64,000 bases of DNA from Acidimicrobiia bacterium (GTDB lineage Bacteria > Actinomycetota > Acidimicrobiia > Acidimicrobiales > Aldehydirespiratoraceae), in the NCBI GenBank assembly GCA_022819505.1, contig JAJEHD010000013.1, positions 286,653-350,652 on the forward strand, read 5' to 3'. The position numbers were made by a program, and so were the translations under genes. How positions within the stretch are numbered: the stretch's first letter is position 1; each line of letters opens with the position of its first letter. The notes beneath the pieces are model-generated. The model made no database searches, was not told where the DNA came from, and saw only the letters and a list, made by a program, of their open reading frames with translations. This document shows, one piece after another, positions 42,444 to 52,077 of this stretch.

Positions 42444-45400
42444 TCAGCCGTGGGCGGCGGCCATCACCGCGGCCACCTCGTCGGTGCCCTCGGCCCGGGC
42501 CTGCTCGGCGGCCAGCATCACCCGCTTGTAGTCCATGGGCATCACCTTGACGAAGCGCCGCGAGGCCGCGGCCCAGTCGTCCAGCAGCCGGGCCGCCACC
42601 TCGCTGCCGGTCTCATGGCGGTGGCGCTCCACCCGGTGGCGCAGCCAGACGAAGTCCTCGGCGTCGAGCGGCTCCAGCTCGACCATCTCCGGGTTGACCC
42701 GGACTCCAAGCTTGCCCTTGGGGTCGTAGACGAAGGCGACGCCGCCCGACATCCCCGCCGCGAAGTTGCGGCCCACCGGGCCGAGCACTACGGCCCGCCC
42801 GCCGGTCATGTACTCGCAGCCGTGGTCGCCCACGCCCTCGACGACCGCGGTGGCCCCCGAGTTGCGAACGCAGAACCGCTCCCCCACCAGGCCCCGCAGG
42901 TACATCTCGCCGCTGGTGGCGCCGTAGCCGATCACGTTGCCCGCGATGACGTTGTCCTCGGCCGCGAAATTGGCGCCGGCCGGGGGTCTGACGACGATGC
43001 GGCCACCGGAGAGGCCCTTGCCGACGTAGTCGTTGGCGTCGCCTTCGAGGCGCAGCGTGATGCCCCTGGGCACGAAGGCCCCGAACGAGGTGCCCGCAGA
43101 GCCGGTGAAGCTGACCACGATGGTGTCGTCGGGCAGGCCTCCGGCTCCGTAGCGTCTGGTCACCTCGCTGCCGAGCAGGGTCCCCACGGTCCGGTTGACG
43201 TTGCGGATCGGGATGTCGATGGTCACCGCCCGGCCGTCGTCGAGGGCGCCCTCGGCCAGCTGGATGAGGGTCTGGTCCAGGGCCCGGTCGAGGCCGTGGT
43301 CCTGCTCGATGCTCTGGTGACGGACCGAGTCGGGCCCCAGCGGCGGTAGGTGCAGGATGGGCGTGAGGTCCAGGCCGCTCGCCTTCCAGTGGTCGACGGC
43401 CTCGGTGGTGTCGAGCAACTCGACCTGCCCGACGGCCTCCTCGACGGTGCGGAAGCCCAGAGAGGCCAGCAGGGCCCGCACCTCCTCGGCGATGAACTCG
43501 AAGAAGGTGACCACGAATTCGGGCTGTCCCGTGAACTTCTCGCGCAGTTCGGGGTTCTGGGTGGCCACGCCCACCGGGCAGGTGTCGAGGTGGCACACCC
43601 GCATCATCACGCAGCCCATCACCACCAGCGGCGCGGTGGCGAAGCCGAACTCCTCGGCGCCCAGCAGCGCGGAGATCATCACGTCGCGGCCGGTCTTGAG
43701 CTGGCCGTCGACCTGCACCACGATGCGGTCCCGCAGGTCGTTGAGCAGCAGCGTCTGCTGGGTCTCGGCCAGACCCAGCTCCCAGGGGGCGCCGGCGTGC
43801 TTGATCGATGTGAGCGGCGAGGCGCCCGTCCCCCCGTCGTGGCCGGAGATCAGGACCACGTCGGCGTGGGCCTTGGACACCCCGGCGGCGACGGTGCCCA
43901 CCCCGACCTCGGCCACCAGCTTCACGTGGATGCGGGCCGCGGGGTTGGCGTTCTTGAGGTCGTGGATGAGCTGGGCCAGATCCTCGATGGAGTAGATGTC
44001 GTGGTGGGGCGGCGGCGAGATGAGCCCGACCCCGGGCGTCGAGTGGCGGGTCTTGGCGATCCACGGGTACACCTTGTGGCCCGGAAGCTGGCCGCCCTCG
44101 CCGGGCTTGGCTCCCTGGGCCATCTTTATCTGGATGTCGTCCGCGTTGACCAGGTACTCGCTGGTCACCCCGAAGCGGCCCGACGCGGCCTGCTTCACCG
44201 CGCTGCGACGCAGATCCCCGTTGGGGTCGCGGACGTAGCGGTCGGCGTCCTCACCGCCCTCTCCGGTGTTGGACTTGCCCCCGATGCGGTTCATGGCGAT
44301 GGCCAGGGTCTCGTGGGCCTCCTTGGAGATCGAGCCGTAGCTCATGGCGCCGGTGGCGAACCGCTTGACAATCTCCGATACCGGCTCCACCTCCTCGATC
44401 GGGACGGGGGTCCGCACGCCGGTGCGGAACCGGAACAGCCCCCGCAGCGTGCCGAGCCGGTTCGACTGGTCGTCGACGCGCCGGGTGTACTCCCGGAAGA
44501 TGTCGAAGCGGCGCTCGCGGGTGGCGTGCTGCAGCTTGAACACCGTCTCCGGGTTGAACAGGTGGTACTCGCCCTCGCGCCGCCACTGGTACTCGCCGCC
44601 GGCCTCGATGGTGCGGTGGGCCCGGCGGGTCGGGTTGGCGCCGAAGGCCCGCCGGTGACGCACCGCCACCGCGGCGGCGATCTCATCGATGCCGATGCCG
44701 CCGAGGCGGCTGGCCGTGCCGGTGAAGTACTTGTCCACCAGCTCCGGGCCGAGCCCGATGGCCTCGAAGATCTGGGCGCCCGTGTAGGAGGCCACCGTCG
44801 AGATGCCCATCTTGGACATCACCTTGAGGATCCCCGCGCAGGCGGCCTTGATGAAGTTGCGATGGGCGGCCTCGACTCCGGTGGCCGCGTCCAACCCGTG
44901 CAGCCCCTCCGACGCCATCTGGGTGATGGTCTCGAAGGCCAGGTAGGGGTTGACGGCGTTGGCGCCGTACCCGAGGTGCAGGCACAGGTGGTGCACCTCG
45001 CGGGCGTCGCCGGTCTCCGACACCAGGCCCACCCGAGTGCGGGTGCGCTCCCGCACCAGGTGCTGGTGCACGGCCGAGACGGCCAGCAGTGACGGGATGG
45101 GAGCCATCCGCTCGTCGCTGCCCCGGTCCGACACCACCAGGATGTTGGCGCCGGCCGCGATGGCCGCGGAGGCCGCTTCGCACAAGCCGTCCAGCGCCCG
45201 GCTGAGGCCGTCGCCGCCGTCGGCGACCGCGAACAGGGCGGGCAGGACCTCGGCGTGGAAGTCCTGGAGCCCGTCAGGTCCGTCGATGCCCACCAGCCGG
45301 TCCAGCTCGCCGTCGGTGATGACGGGGCTGTCGAGGTGAACGGTCCGGCACGACGACGGCTGCGGGTCGAAGAGGTTGCCCTCAGGCCCGACCCGGGCGT

Positions 45401-47075
45401 ACAGCGACGTGACCAGTTCCTCACGAATGGCGTCGAGCGGCGGGTTGGTCACCTGGGCGAAGAGTTGCTTGAAGAAGTCGTAGATGGGCCGGTTGCGGTC
45501 CGAGAGCACCGCCGGAGGCGTGTCGGTGCCCATCGAGCCCAGCGCCTCCTTGCCGTTGATGGCCATGGGGGCGAGAAGCAGCCGGTGCTCCTCGTGGGTG
45601 TGCCCGAACACCTGCTGGCGCTGGACCAGCGAGCCCTCCTCACGCCCTGCCCCCCGCTCTTGTTCGCTGCGCTCACGGGCCGGCAGGTCGTCGAGACGGA
45701 CCAGGTTCTGGTCCAGCCACGGCCCGTAGGGGCGGCCCGAGGCGAGGCGGTCCTTGATCTCGTCGTCGCGCACGATGCGGCCCTCGGCGGTGTCGATCAG
45801 GAACATGCGCCCGGGCTGCAGCCGTCCCTTCTCCACCACCGAGCTCTGGGGCACGTCGATGACGCCGGTCTCCGACGCCATCACCACGAGGCCGTCGCTG
45901 GTGACCTGGTAGCGGGAGGGACGCAGGCCGTTGCGATCCAGCACCGCGCCGATGACGGTGCCGTCGGTGAAGGCGATCGAGGCGGGACCGTCCCACGGCT
46001 CCATGCGGGTGGCGTGGTACTGGTAGAACGCCTTGCGCTCGGCGCTCATCTCGGCGTGATGCTCCCACGGCTCGGGGATCATCATCAGCACGGCCTCTGC
46101 CATCGAGTAGCCGCCGAGGGTCAGCAATTCGAGCACCTCGTCGAAGCCGGCGGTGTCGCTGGCGCCGGGAGTGCAGATCGGGAAGGCCCTCTCGATGCCC
46201 TCCAGGTGCGGCGACGACAGCAGGGTCTCGCGGGCCCGCATCCAGTTGCGGTTGCCGGCGATGGTGTTGATCTCGCCGTTGTGGGCGATCATGCGGTAGG
46301 GGTGGGCCAGCGGCCATGACGGGAAGGTGTTGGTCGAGAACCGGGAGTGGACCAGCGCCAGCACGCTCGCCACCCGCTCGTCCCGCAGGTCGGCGTAGAA
46401 CGACGTGAGCTGGCGGGAGATGAGCATCCCCTTGTAGACGAGGGTCCGGGCGCTGAGGCTCGGGAAGTACACGCCGGTGTGGGGCGGCGCGGCGTTGCCC
46501 ATGGCCGCCTCGTCGTCCTCGGCCGCTGAGAGGCCCGCGCCGCCCGGCCCGATCTCGTGCTCGATGCGCTTGCGCACGACGTACACCCGCCGGTCCAGTT
46601 CGATGCCGGCGAGGTCGTCGCCCGCGATGAACACCTGGCGGAAGCTCGGCATGGCGGCCCGCGAGCCCGGCCCCAGCACCGACGTGTCGACCGGAACCTC
46701 CCGCCATCCGATTACGTGCAGGCCCTCGGCGCGCACGATCCGCTCCACCTGCTCGGCGGCCTTCTCGGCGTCGTCGACCGCCTGGGGGAGGAAGCCGATC
46801 CCGGTGGCGTACTGCCCCGCCGGCGGCAGCTCATGGTCGACCACGTCGCGCAGGAAGCGGTCGGGTACCTGGATCAGGATCCCGGCGCCGTCGCCGGTGA
46901 GCGGATCGGCGCCCAGAGCTCCCCGGTGCTCGAGGTTGCACAGCGCCTTGACCCCGAGGGCCACCACATCGTGGGAGGCTTCGCCACCGATGTTGCACAC
47001 GAAGCTGACGCCGCATGAGTCGTGCTCGTTCTGCGGGTCGTAGAGGCCCTGGCGCTGGGCGGGGTCGGCAGCCAT
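42444..47075 (-). CDS. gltB: Glutamate synthase large subunit (GltB) with repeat-derived insertion
   Basis: Subunit of 1543 aa. The class II amidotransferase domain begins after a short propeptide at the catalytic Cys in EHDSCGVSF (about residue 23). Next come the central domain, the FMN/2-oxoglutarate synthase domain ([28 protein letters not shown]; the 3Fe-4S cysteines [15 protein letters not shown]) and the C-terminal beta-helix. The ATG at 47075 has GAGGAG 5 nt upstream; an ATG at 47126 lacks one. Residues about 466-475 ([10 protein letters not shown]) are encoded by a piece of the dispersed repeat, in a linker ahead of [17 protein letters not shown]. Confidence 0.95.
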   Translation of the reverse strand: MAADPAQRQGLYDPQNEHDSCGVSFVCNIGGEASHDVVALGVKALCNLEHRGALGADPLTGDGAGILIQVPDRFLRDVVDHELPPAGQYATGIGFLPQAVDDAEKAAEQVERIVRAEGLHVIGWREVPVDTSVLGPGSRAAMPSFRQVFIAGDDLAGIELDRRVYVVRKRIEHEIGPGGAGLSAAEDDEAAMGNAAPPHTGVYFPSLSARTLVYKGMLISRQLTSFYADLRDERVASVLALVHSRFSTNTFPSWPLAHPYRMIAHNGEINTIAGNRNWMRARETLLSSPHLEGIERAFPICTPGASDTAGFDEVLELLTLGGYSMAEAVLMMIPEPWEHHAEMSAERKAFYQYHATRMEPWDGPASIAFTDGTVIGAVLDRNGLRPSRYQVTSDGLVVMASETGVIDVPQSSVVEKGRLQPGRMFLIDTAEGRIVRDDEIKDRLASGRPYGPWLDQNLVRLDDLPARERSEQERGAGREEGSLVQRQQVFGHTHEEHRLLLAPMAINGKEALGSMGTDTPPAVLSDRNRPIYDFFKQLFAQVTNPPLDAIREELVTSLYARVGPEGNLFDPQPSSCRTVHLDSPVITDGELDRLVGIDGPDGLQDFHAEVLPALFAVADGGDGLSRALDGLCEAASAAIAAGANILVVSDRGSDERMAPIPSLLAVSAVHQHLVRERTRTRVGLVSETGDAREVHHLCLHLGYGANAVNPYLAFETITQMASEGLHGLDAATGVEAAHRNFIKAACAGILKVMSKMGISTVASYTGAQIFEAIGLGPELVDKYFTGTASRLGGIGIDEIAAAVAVRHRRAFGANPTRRAHRTIEAGGEYQWRREGEYHLFNPETVFKLQHATRERRFDIFREYTRRVDDQSNRLGTLRGLFRFRTGVRTPVPIEEVEPVSEIVKRFATGAMSYGSISKEAHETLAIAMNRIGGKSNTGEGGEDADRYVRDPNGDLRRSAVKQAASGRFGVTSEYLVNADDIQIKMAQGAKPGEGGQLPGHKVYPWIAKTRHSTPGVGLISPPPHHDIYSIEDLAQLIHDLKNANPAARIHVKLVAEVGVGTVAAGVSKAHADVVLISGHDGGTGASPLTSIKHAGAPWELGLAETQQTLLLNDLRDRIVVQVDGQLKTGRDVMISALLGAEEFGFATAPLVVMGCVMMRVCHLDTCPVGVATQNPELREKFTGQPEFVVTFFEFIAEEVRALLASLGFRTVEEAVGQVELLDTTEAVDHWKASGLDLTPILHLPPLGPDSVRHQSIEQDHGLDRALDQTLIQLAEGALDDGRAVTIDIPIRNVNRTVGTLLGSEVTRRYGAGGLPDDTIVVSFTGSAGTSFGAFVPRGITLRLEGDANDYVGKGLSGGRIVVRPPAGANFAAEDNVIAGNVIGYGATSGEMYLRGLVGERFCVRNSGATAVVEGVGDHGCEYMTGGRAVVLGPVGRNFAAGMSGGVAFVYDPKGKLGVRVNPEMVELEPLDAEDFVWLRHRVERHRHETGSEVAARLLDDWAAASRRFVKVMPMDYKRVMLAAEQARAEGTDEVAAVMAAAHG
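45653..45680 (-). repeat. Fragment of the dispersed repeat inside gltB (copy E)
   Basis: A 28-bp stretch, identical to the core at the right end of copy D (GCCCGTGAGCGCAG... ending AGAGCGGG), lies in frame in the gltB coding strand, so it is read as [10 protein letters not shown]. The rest of the 90-bp unit is not recognisable here. Confidence 0.8.
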
Positions 47076-47202
47076 CGGTCTCCTCGCGGAGGCTGGATCG
47101 TCGTAGGTGGCGTTCCCCGGGCGCATTCCGGTGCCCGAACCGCGGCTAGCACGGCAGCGGCAGGGACATCATTGGCCCATCACCGCCTGAAACGCTCACA
47201 CG

Positions 47203-47233
47203 AATCTACCGGAAAACCCGGTCGTCGCGTCAA
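47203..47233 (-). promoter_or_regulatory. Candidate gltBD promoter
   Basis: On the minus strand TTGACG (47228-47233), 19 bp, then TAGATT (47203-47208), 128 bp upstream of the gltB ATG. The spacer is slightly long. The IS1380 element begins only 19 bp further upstream (target duplication at 47252), so the promoter survived the insertion but has lost its original upstream context. Confidence 0.4.
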
Positions 47234-47256
47234 GGGGTATACAGAACCGTCCTTAG

Positions 47257-47270
47257 CCTGGATCCACCGG
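47257..47270 (+). repeat. IS1380 left terminal inverted repeat
   Basis: CCTGGATCCACCGG, perfect complement of the right end; preceded by target duplication CTTAG. Confidence 0.92.
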
Positions 47271-47425
47271 GGGTGGCCGGTGGGTGGCTGTTTGGGGTTT
47301 GGTGGCGGGTGTGGCGGGTGTGGTGTGGTCGTGGCGGGTGTGGGGGCGTGTCGGGTCAGGGGGTGTGGTGTGGGCGGGTTGGTGGCGCTTGGGTGCTTGT
47401 TGGCTGCGCGGGGCCCAGGCTGGGT

Positions 47426-48748
47426 TCAGATGAGCAGGGGGAGGTTGCGGATGTGGTCCAGGGCCTGGGTGTAGGTGGGTGCCCAGGGCCAGTTCGCGGG
47501 CAGGCGGAGTCTGTGTCGGCGGCTGTGGTTGACGAGGCGGCCGGGGATGGCGAGGAGCCGGTGGCGGACGGTGGCGGCGACGGTGAGCTGGTCGGTGCTG
47601 TGGGTGTGGCCGAGGCGGGCTGTCCAGCGTGTGATGTTGTGGGCGAGCGCGGCGCAGGCCAGCCAGGCGCCGTTGGCGAAGAACCGCCCCGAGGGGCAGT
47701 GGCGCAGTCCGGTGTCTTTGAGGTCACGAATGGCGAGCTCGACTCGGGCGTGGGCTCGGCAGTAGGCGTCGGCGGCTTCGGTGTCGAGGTCGTCGCGGTC
47801 AGTGACGAAGCAGTGGTGGCGCCAGTTGGGCCACAGCTCGCGCTGGGGGCCCGTGAGCCGTGTGCGGCGCACCACCAGGCGCAGCTTTCGTGGGCCGCTG
47901 GGGTCGCGGCGGCCGGTTGTGACGGTGGTCTCGGCGACCTGGGCCTCGCCGCCCCTGGTGTAGGGGATCGGCGTCCAGGCACCGTCGTCGATGGCGTCTA
48001 TGGCTGCTTTGACCTTTGCGTTCTGCGGGACCGTGATCGCATAGCGCGCCTTGTGGGCGCAGACGGTGTCGATGAGCCCATAGGAGAAGAATCCCGCATC
48101 GGCGCGCACTGTGATCGTCGCGCCCGGCGCCAGGCGACCCACCCGTGCCAGGGTCTCCGAGACGAACCGTCTGTGGCCGCGCTGAGACGAGCCCGACCGC
48201 ATGCGCACATGCAGCATCTCGCCGGTGTCGTCGCGCACCGCCGCCAGCGGGTGATAGCCCAACACGCTGGTGTGGCCGTAGGCCGCGCCCTGCTTGGCGG
48301 TGCCGTGAACCTCACAGACAGTCGAGTCCAGATCCACCGTCAAATCGGCCGCATCAGGCGCCGCGCCCACAGACCACGCCCGGCTCAGCGCCAGCTCCAG
48401 AGCGCGGTCGAGCTGGCGCAGATGCCCGAAGGTGAACGACCGCAGAAAGCTCCCCAAAGTGGAAGGCGCCGACACCGCGAACGGCAACACCGCGCAAGCA
48501 GAGCCCGACCGCAGCCTGCTCGCGTCGTCGATGAAGGACCCGCCCACCAGCATCGACGACACCGCCGACAGCACCTCCGCGCCGGACCCCCGTCCCGCCT
48601 GAGGCGGGCGCACCACCTCGTCAACCATCGCCTCCAAACCCAGCCGATCCATCAGCGTCCCCGCCACCAACAACCCCGCATCGGCCACCAAAGACCCATC
48701 GTCGAACACAACCTCCAACCCGTCGATGCCCCCTGCTACGCTGCCCAC
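47426..48748 (-). CDS. IS1380-family transposase
   Basis: DDE transposase of 440 aa. Catalytic residues can be assigned to Asp in VDLDSTVCEVHG, Asp in VRADAGFFS and Glu in ARVELAIRDLKDTG; the last is the IS1380-type signature. An N-terminal helical region (MDRLGLEAMVDEVV) precedes the nuclease domain. The GTG start lies 120 bp inside the right end of the element and the stop 169 bp inside the left end. No frameshift or internal stop, so it is probably functional. Confidence 0.93.
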   Translation of the reverse strand: MGSVAGGIDGLEVVFDDGSLVADAGLLVAGTLMDRLGLEAMVDEVVRPPQAGRGSGAEVLSAVSSMLVGGSFIDDASRLRSGSACAVLPFAVSAPSTLGSFLRSFTFGHLRQLDRALELALSRAWSVGAAPDAADLTVDLDSTVCEVHGTAKQGAAYGHTSVLGYHPLAAVRDDTGEMLHVRMRSGSSQRGHRRFVSETLARVGRLAPGATITVRADAGFFSYGLIDTVCAHKARYAITVPQNAKVKAAIDAIDDGAWTPIPYTRGGEAQVAETTVTTGRRDPSGPRKLRLVVRRTRLTGPQRELWPNWRHHCFVTDRDDLDTEAADAYCRAHARVELAIRDLKDTGLRHCPSGRFFANGAWLACAALAHNITRWTARLGHTHSTDQLTVAATVRHRLLAIPGRLVNHSRRHRLRLPANWPWAPTYTQALDHIRNLPLLI

Positions 48749-48854
48749 AGGAAGTGCCTCCTCACATGGCCAGAATGACCGTTATTCCAAACAGCATTCT
48801 CCCATGTCAGGAGGCCTTTCCGGTGGGCGCGCCAACCCAAACAGCCCCACCGAA

Positions 48855-48868
48855 CCGGTGGATCCAGG
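48855..48868 (-). repeat. IS1380 right terminal inverted repeat
   Basis: CCGGTGGATCCAGG on the plus strand, perfect complement of the left end; followed by target duplication CTTAG, which includes the trkH stop codon. Confidence 0.92.
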
Positions 48869-48869
48869 C

Positions 48870-50447
48870 TTAGTGACGGACGACCCGGGCCAGGGCCCTG
48901 GCCCGGTAGACGTGGGGCACCACCGCCAATAGGATCGGCAGGATCTCCAGCCGGCCCACGATCATGAGCAGGGCCAGTGCCAGCCGGGCCGGCAGGCTGA
49001 AGGGCGCCGCGAAGTCGGCGGTCGGGCCGGCCTCGCCCAGCGCCGGGCCCATGTTCCCCAGCGCGGACACCACCGCTCCCAGCGAGGTCTCCAGCTCTCC
49101 CCCCAGCGCGGTGATCACCAGCAGGCCGCCGATGACCAGCAGGAAGTGCAGCAGGAAGAACCCGGCCACCCGCGACACCACGCCCTCGCCGATCACGTCC
49201 CGGCCCAAGCGCACCGGAATCACGGCCCGAGGTGTCTGGGCCTGCCGAATGGAGCGGACCATCAACACGCCCAGCACCTGCATCCGCATCACCTTGATGC
49301 CCCCCGCGGTGGAGCCGGTGCAGCCGCCGACCACCATCAGGAACAGCAGCACGAACTGCGCCCCCGCCCCCCAGGTGACGTAGTCGCCCAGCGAGCCCGC
49401 GCCGGTGGCGTTGGACAAGCCGGTGCTGGTGCCCAGCGAGACCGCGTTGAACACCCCGGCCCGTATGGACGGCCCCAGCGGCAGGCCGGCCTTGAGCCAC
49501 ATCAGCGCGATCACGGCCGCGGAGCACATCACCAGCAGGAACAGGTACATGCGGAACTCGCTGTTGCGGTAGTGCGGCAGGGTGCGGGTGGCTACCGCCC
49601 GCCAGTGCAACGAGAAGCTGGCGCCCCCCAGGATCATGAACACGATCGCGACCGTCTCGACCGCGACGCTCCCGAAATGGCCGATCGACGCCGGGTGAGG
49701 CGAGAAGCCTCCAGTGGACGCGACGCTCAGCGCGTGAGCCACCGCGTCGTAGACCGAGGAGAACCCGTCGGCCATGAAAAGCGCCGCCGCGGCGAGGGCG
49801 GTGAAGCCCAGGTAAACGATCCACAGCCGGCGCGCCGTCTCGCTCACCCTCGGGGTCAGGCGGTCCGACGATGTCCCGGGCGCCTCGGCCGATATCAACT
49901 CCAGACCACCCACGCCCAGGAACGGGAGCACCGCCACCGCCAGCACGACCACGCCCATGCCGCCGTACCACTGGGTGAGCTGGCGGTACATCATCAACCC
50001 CAGCCCCGGGGCCTCGAAGTCGGCCAGCACCGTCGAGCCGGTGCACGAGAACCCGGACGCCGACTCGAACACGCTGTTGACGGCCTGCTCGACGAAGCCG
50101 GAGCCGCCGTGGGCGAACGTGCCCGCGAGGAGGTAGGGGACCGCGCCCACCAGCGTCGTGAGGATCCAGGTCCACCCGACGGTGGCGAAGACCTTGCGCT
50201 TGCTGATCGCGCCGGGCCGGGTGAGGTACCACAACACCCCGCCGGCGATGCCGGCCAGCACCGTCGACACCGCCAGCGCGATGGTGTCCCGACCAGTGGT
50301 CAGCGCCTCCAGCAGCGTGCAGGCCAGCAACCCGGCCGACACCGCGGCCAGCGAGATGCCGGTGACGTGCAGGGTCGTGGAGCGGAACTTCCTCCAATGT
50401 GGTCCCTGCCCGAGCCCGACCGCCGACGGTATCGGGAACCTATACAT
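48870..50447 (-). CDS. trkH: TrkH-family potassium uptake protein (copy 1)
   Basis: Membrane subunit of 525 aa forming the K+ path. The four pore loops with filter glycines can be picked out in SASGFSCTGST, SVASTGGFSPHP, AVSLGTSTGLSN and SALGNMGPALG, separated by paired membrane segments. It would be gated by the TrkA protein encoded three genes upstream. Its ATG overlaps the stop of the second trkH (8 bp). The stop codon TAA lies in the target duplication of the IS1380 element. Very similar to copy 2 throughout. Confidence 0.92.
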   Translation of the reverse strand: MYRFPIPSAVGLGQGPHWRKFRSTTLHVTGISLAAVSAGLLACTLLEALTTGRDTIALAVSTVLAGIAGGVLWYLTRPGAISKRKVFATVGWTWILTTLVGAVPYLLAGTFAHGGSGFVEQAVNSVFESASGFSCTGSTVLADFEAPGLGLMMYRQLTQWYGGMGVVVLAVAVLPFLGVGGLELISAEAPGTSSDRLTPRVSETARRLWIVYLGFTALAAAALFMADGFSSVYDAVAHALSVASTGGFSPHPASIGHFGSVAVETVAIVFMILGGASFSLHWRAVATRTLPHYRNSEFRMYLFLLVMCSAAVIALMWLKAGLPLGPSIRAGVFNAVSLGTSTGLSNATGAGSLGDYVTWGAGAQFVLLFLMVVGGCTGSTAGGIKVMRMQVLGVLMVRSIRQAQTPRAVIPVRLGRDVIGEGVVSRVAGFFLLHFLLVIGGLLVITALGGELETSLGAVVSALGNMGPALGEAGPTADFAAPFSLPARLALALLMIVGRLEILPILLAVVPHVYRARALARVVRH

Positions 50448-52077
50448 CGTCCGATCTGGACCCGGCGATCGACCCGAGACGGCGCGACACCTGGTGCAGG
50501 AAGGGGGGGCCGTGGCGCCGCGACGACCTGACCCGGTCGGCCAGGCCCATCGCGGCCAGCAGGATCGGGAAGATCTCCAGGCGGCCGATCACCATCAACA
50601 GCGCCAGCACCAGCCGGGCCGGCTGGCTGAAGGCCACCGCGAAGTTGGAGGTGGGGCCGGACTCGTTCAGCGCCGGACCCATGTTCCCGAGCGCCGACAC
50701 GACCGCTCCCAGCGCCGACACGAGGTCCCCCTCCAGCGCCGTGACCGCCACCAGGCCACTGATGACCAACAGGAAGTGCAGCAGGAAGAACCCGGCCACC
50801 CGCGACACCACGCCCTCGCCGATCACGTCGCGGCCGAGCCGGATCGGGATCACTGCATGAGGGGTCTGGGTGTGCCGGACGGTACGCAGCATCATCAGGC
50901 CGAGCACCCGCATCCGCATCACCTTGATGCCACCCGACGTGGATCCCGTGCAACCGCCCACAACCATCAGGAACAGCAGCACGAGTTGTGCGCCGGCGAC
51001 CCACATTACGTAGTCGCCGGGCGACCCCGGACCGGTGGCGTTGGACAAGCCGGTGCTCGTGCCCAACGATGCCACCGTGAACACTCCGGCCCGTATCGAC
51101 GTGCCCAGCGGAAAGCCATTCTCCAGCCACAGCAGGATCACGATGACGGTGGCAGTCAGGCCCAGCATGGTCAGGTACGACCGGAACTCGCTGTTGCGAT
51201 GGTACGGCAGCGTGCGGTCGGCCACCGCCCGCCAGTGCATCGAGAAGCTGGTGCCGCCCAGGATCATGAAGACGACGGCAACCGTCTCGACAGCCACGCT
51301 GTCGTAGTGCCCGATCGAGTCCGCGTGCACGGAGAAGCCTCCGGTGGCCGCGACCGTGAAGGCGTGAGCCACCGCGTCATAGAGCGAGGAGAACCCGTCG
51401 GCAGCGAAGAATGCCAGCGCCGCGCAGAGCGTGAACCCGATGTAGACGACCCACAGCCGCCGGGCTGTCTCACTCACCCTGGGGGTGAGCCGGTCCGAGG
51501 AGGGCCCCGGCGCCTCGGCCGAGATCAGTTCCAGACCGCCGACACCGAGGAACGGGAGCACCGCCACCGCCAGCACGACCACTCCCATGCCGCCGTACCA
51601 GTGGGTGAGCTGCCGGTACATCATCAGGCCGCGGCCGGGGCTCTCGAAGTCGGCCAGCACGGTGGAGCCGCTGGCCGAGAAGCCCGAGGCCGACTCGAAC
51701 ACGCTGTTGACGACCTGCTCGACGAAACCGGCCCCGCCGAAGGCGAACGTGCCGCTCAGGATGAACGGCAGCGCCCCCACCACGGTGATGAGGATCCAGG
51801 TCCATGCAACCGTGGCGAAGATGTGGCGCTTGCGGATCACGCCGGGTCGGGTGATGTACGACAGCAGCCCGCCGGCGGTGCCGGTCAGCAGCGCCGACAC
51901 CGCCAGCGCGGCCGTGTCGCGCCGGGAGGTCAACGCCTCCAGCAGCGTGCACGCCAGCATCCCGACCGAGACGGCGGCCAGCGCCAGGCCGATGACGTGC
52001 AGGGTAGTGGATGCCAACCAGCCGCGGCTCAGGCCCGGATCCAGATCCGGGGTGTCCGGGTCCGGGCGGCTAGCCAT
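50440..52077 (-). CDS. trkH: TrkH-family potassium uptake protein (copy 2)
   Basis: Protein of 545 aa, a tandem duplicate of copy 1: most membrane segments and loops are near-identical (for example VNSVFESASGFS, QLTHWYGGMGVVVLAVAVLP and SVSETARRLW regions). Filter loops are SASGFSASGST, TVAATGGFSVHA, ASLGTSTGLSN and SALGNMGPALN. It differs mainly at both ends, with a longer C-terminus (VRSSRRHGPPFLHQVSRRLG). It overlaps both neighbours by 8 bp, so the cluster is translationally coupled. Confidence 0.92.
   Translation of the reverse strand: MASRPDPDTPDLDPGLSRGWLASTTLHVIGLALAAVSVGMLACTLLEALTSRRDTAALAVSALLTGTAGGLLSYITRPGVIRKRHIFATVAWTWILITVVGALPFILSGTFAFGGAGFVEQVVNSVFESASGFSASGSTVLADFESPGRGLMMYRQLTHWYGGMGVVVLAVAVLPFLGVGGLELISAEAPGPSSDRLTPRVSETARRLWVVYIGFTLCAALAFFAADGFSSLYDAVAHAFTVAATGGFSVHADSIGHYDSVAVETVAVVFMILGGTSFSMHWRAVADRTLPYHRNSEFRSYLTMLGLTATVIVILLWLENGFPLGTSIRAGVFTVASLGTSTGLSNATGPGSPGDYVMWVAGAQLVLLFLMVVGGCTGSTSGGIKVMRMRVLGLMMLRTVRHTQTPHAVIPIRLGRDVIGEGVVSRVAGFFLLHFLLVISGLVAVTALEGDLVSALGAVVSALGNMGPALNESGPTSNFAVAFSQPARLVLALLMVIGRLEIFPILLAAMGLADRVRSSRRHGPPFLHQVSRRLGSIAGSRSDDV

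Larger units (their letters stand above)
47257..48868 (-). mobile_element. Intact IS1380-family insertion sequence (1612 bp) with 5-bp target duplication
   Basis: Bounded by perfect 14-bp terminal inverted repeats, CCTGGATCCACCGG on the left and CCGGTGGATCCAGG on the right, with further subterminal similarity (GGCTGTTTGGG near both ends). It is flanked on both sides by CTTAG (47252-47256 and 48869-48873), the expected target duplication. The right copy contains the stop codon of the adjacent trkH gene, which therefore stays intact. The left 150 bp inside the element is strikingly G/T-rich on the plus strand. Everything needed for transposition looks present, implying recent arrival. Confidence 0.93.

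Noticed and set aside
47076..47126. gltB start at the ATG at 47126
   Set aside because: The ATG at 47075 has a strong GAGGAG site and leaves a short propeptide before the catalytic Cys, as expected.
47270..47425. G/T-rich repeats (GTGGCGGGTGTGG-like) as a separate repeat array
   Set aside because: They lie wholly inside the IS1380 element, between its left end and the transposase stop, and are part of it.
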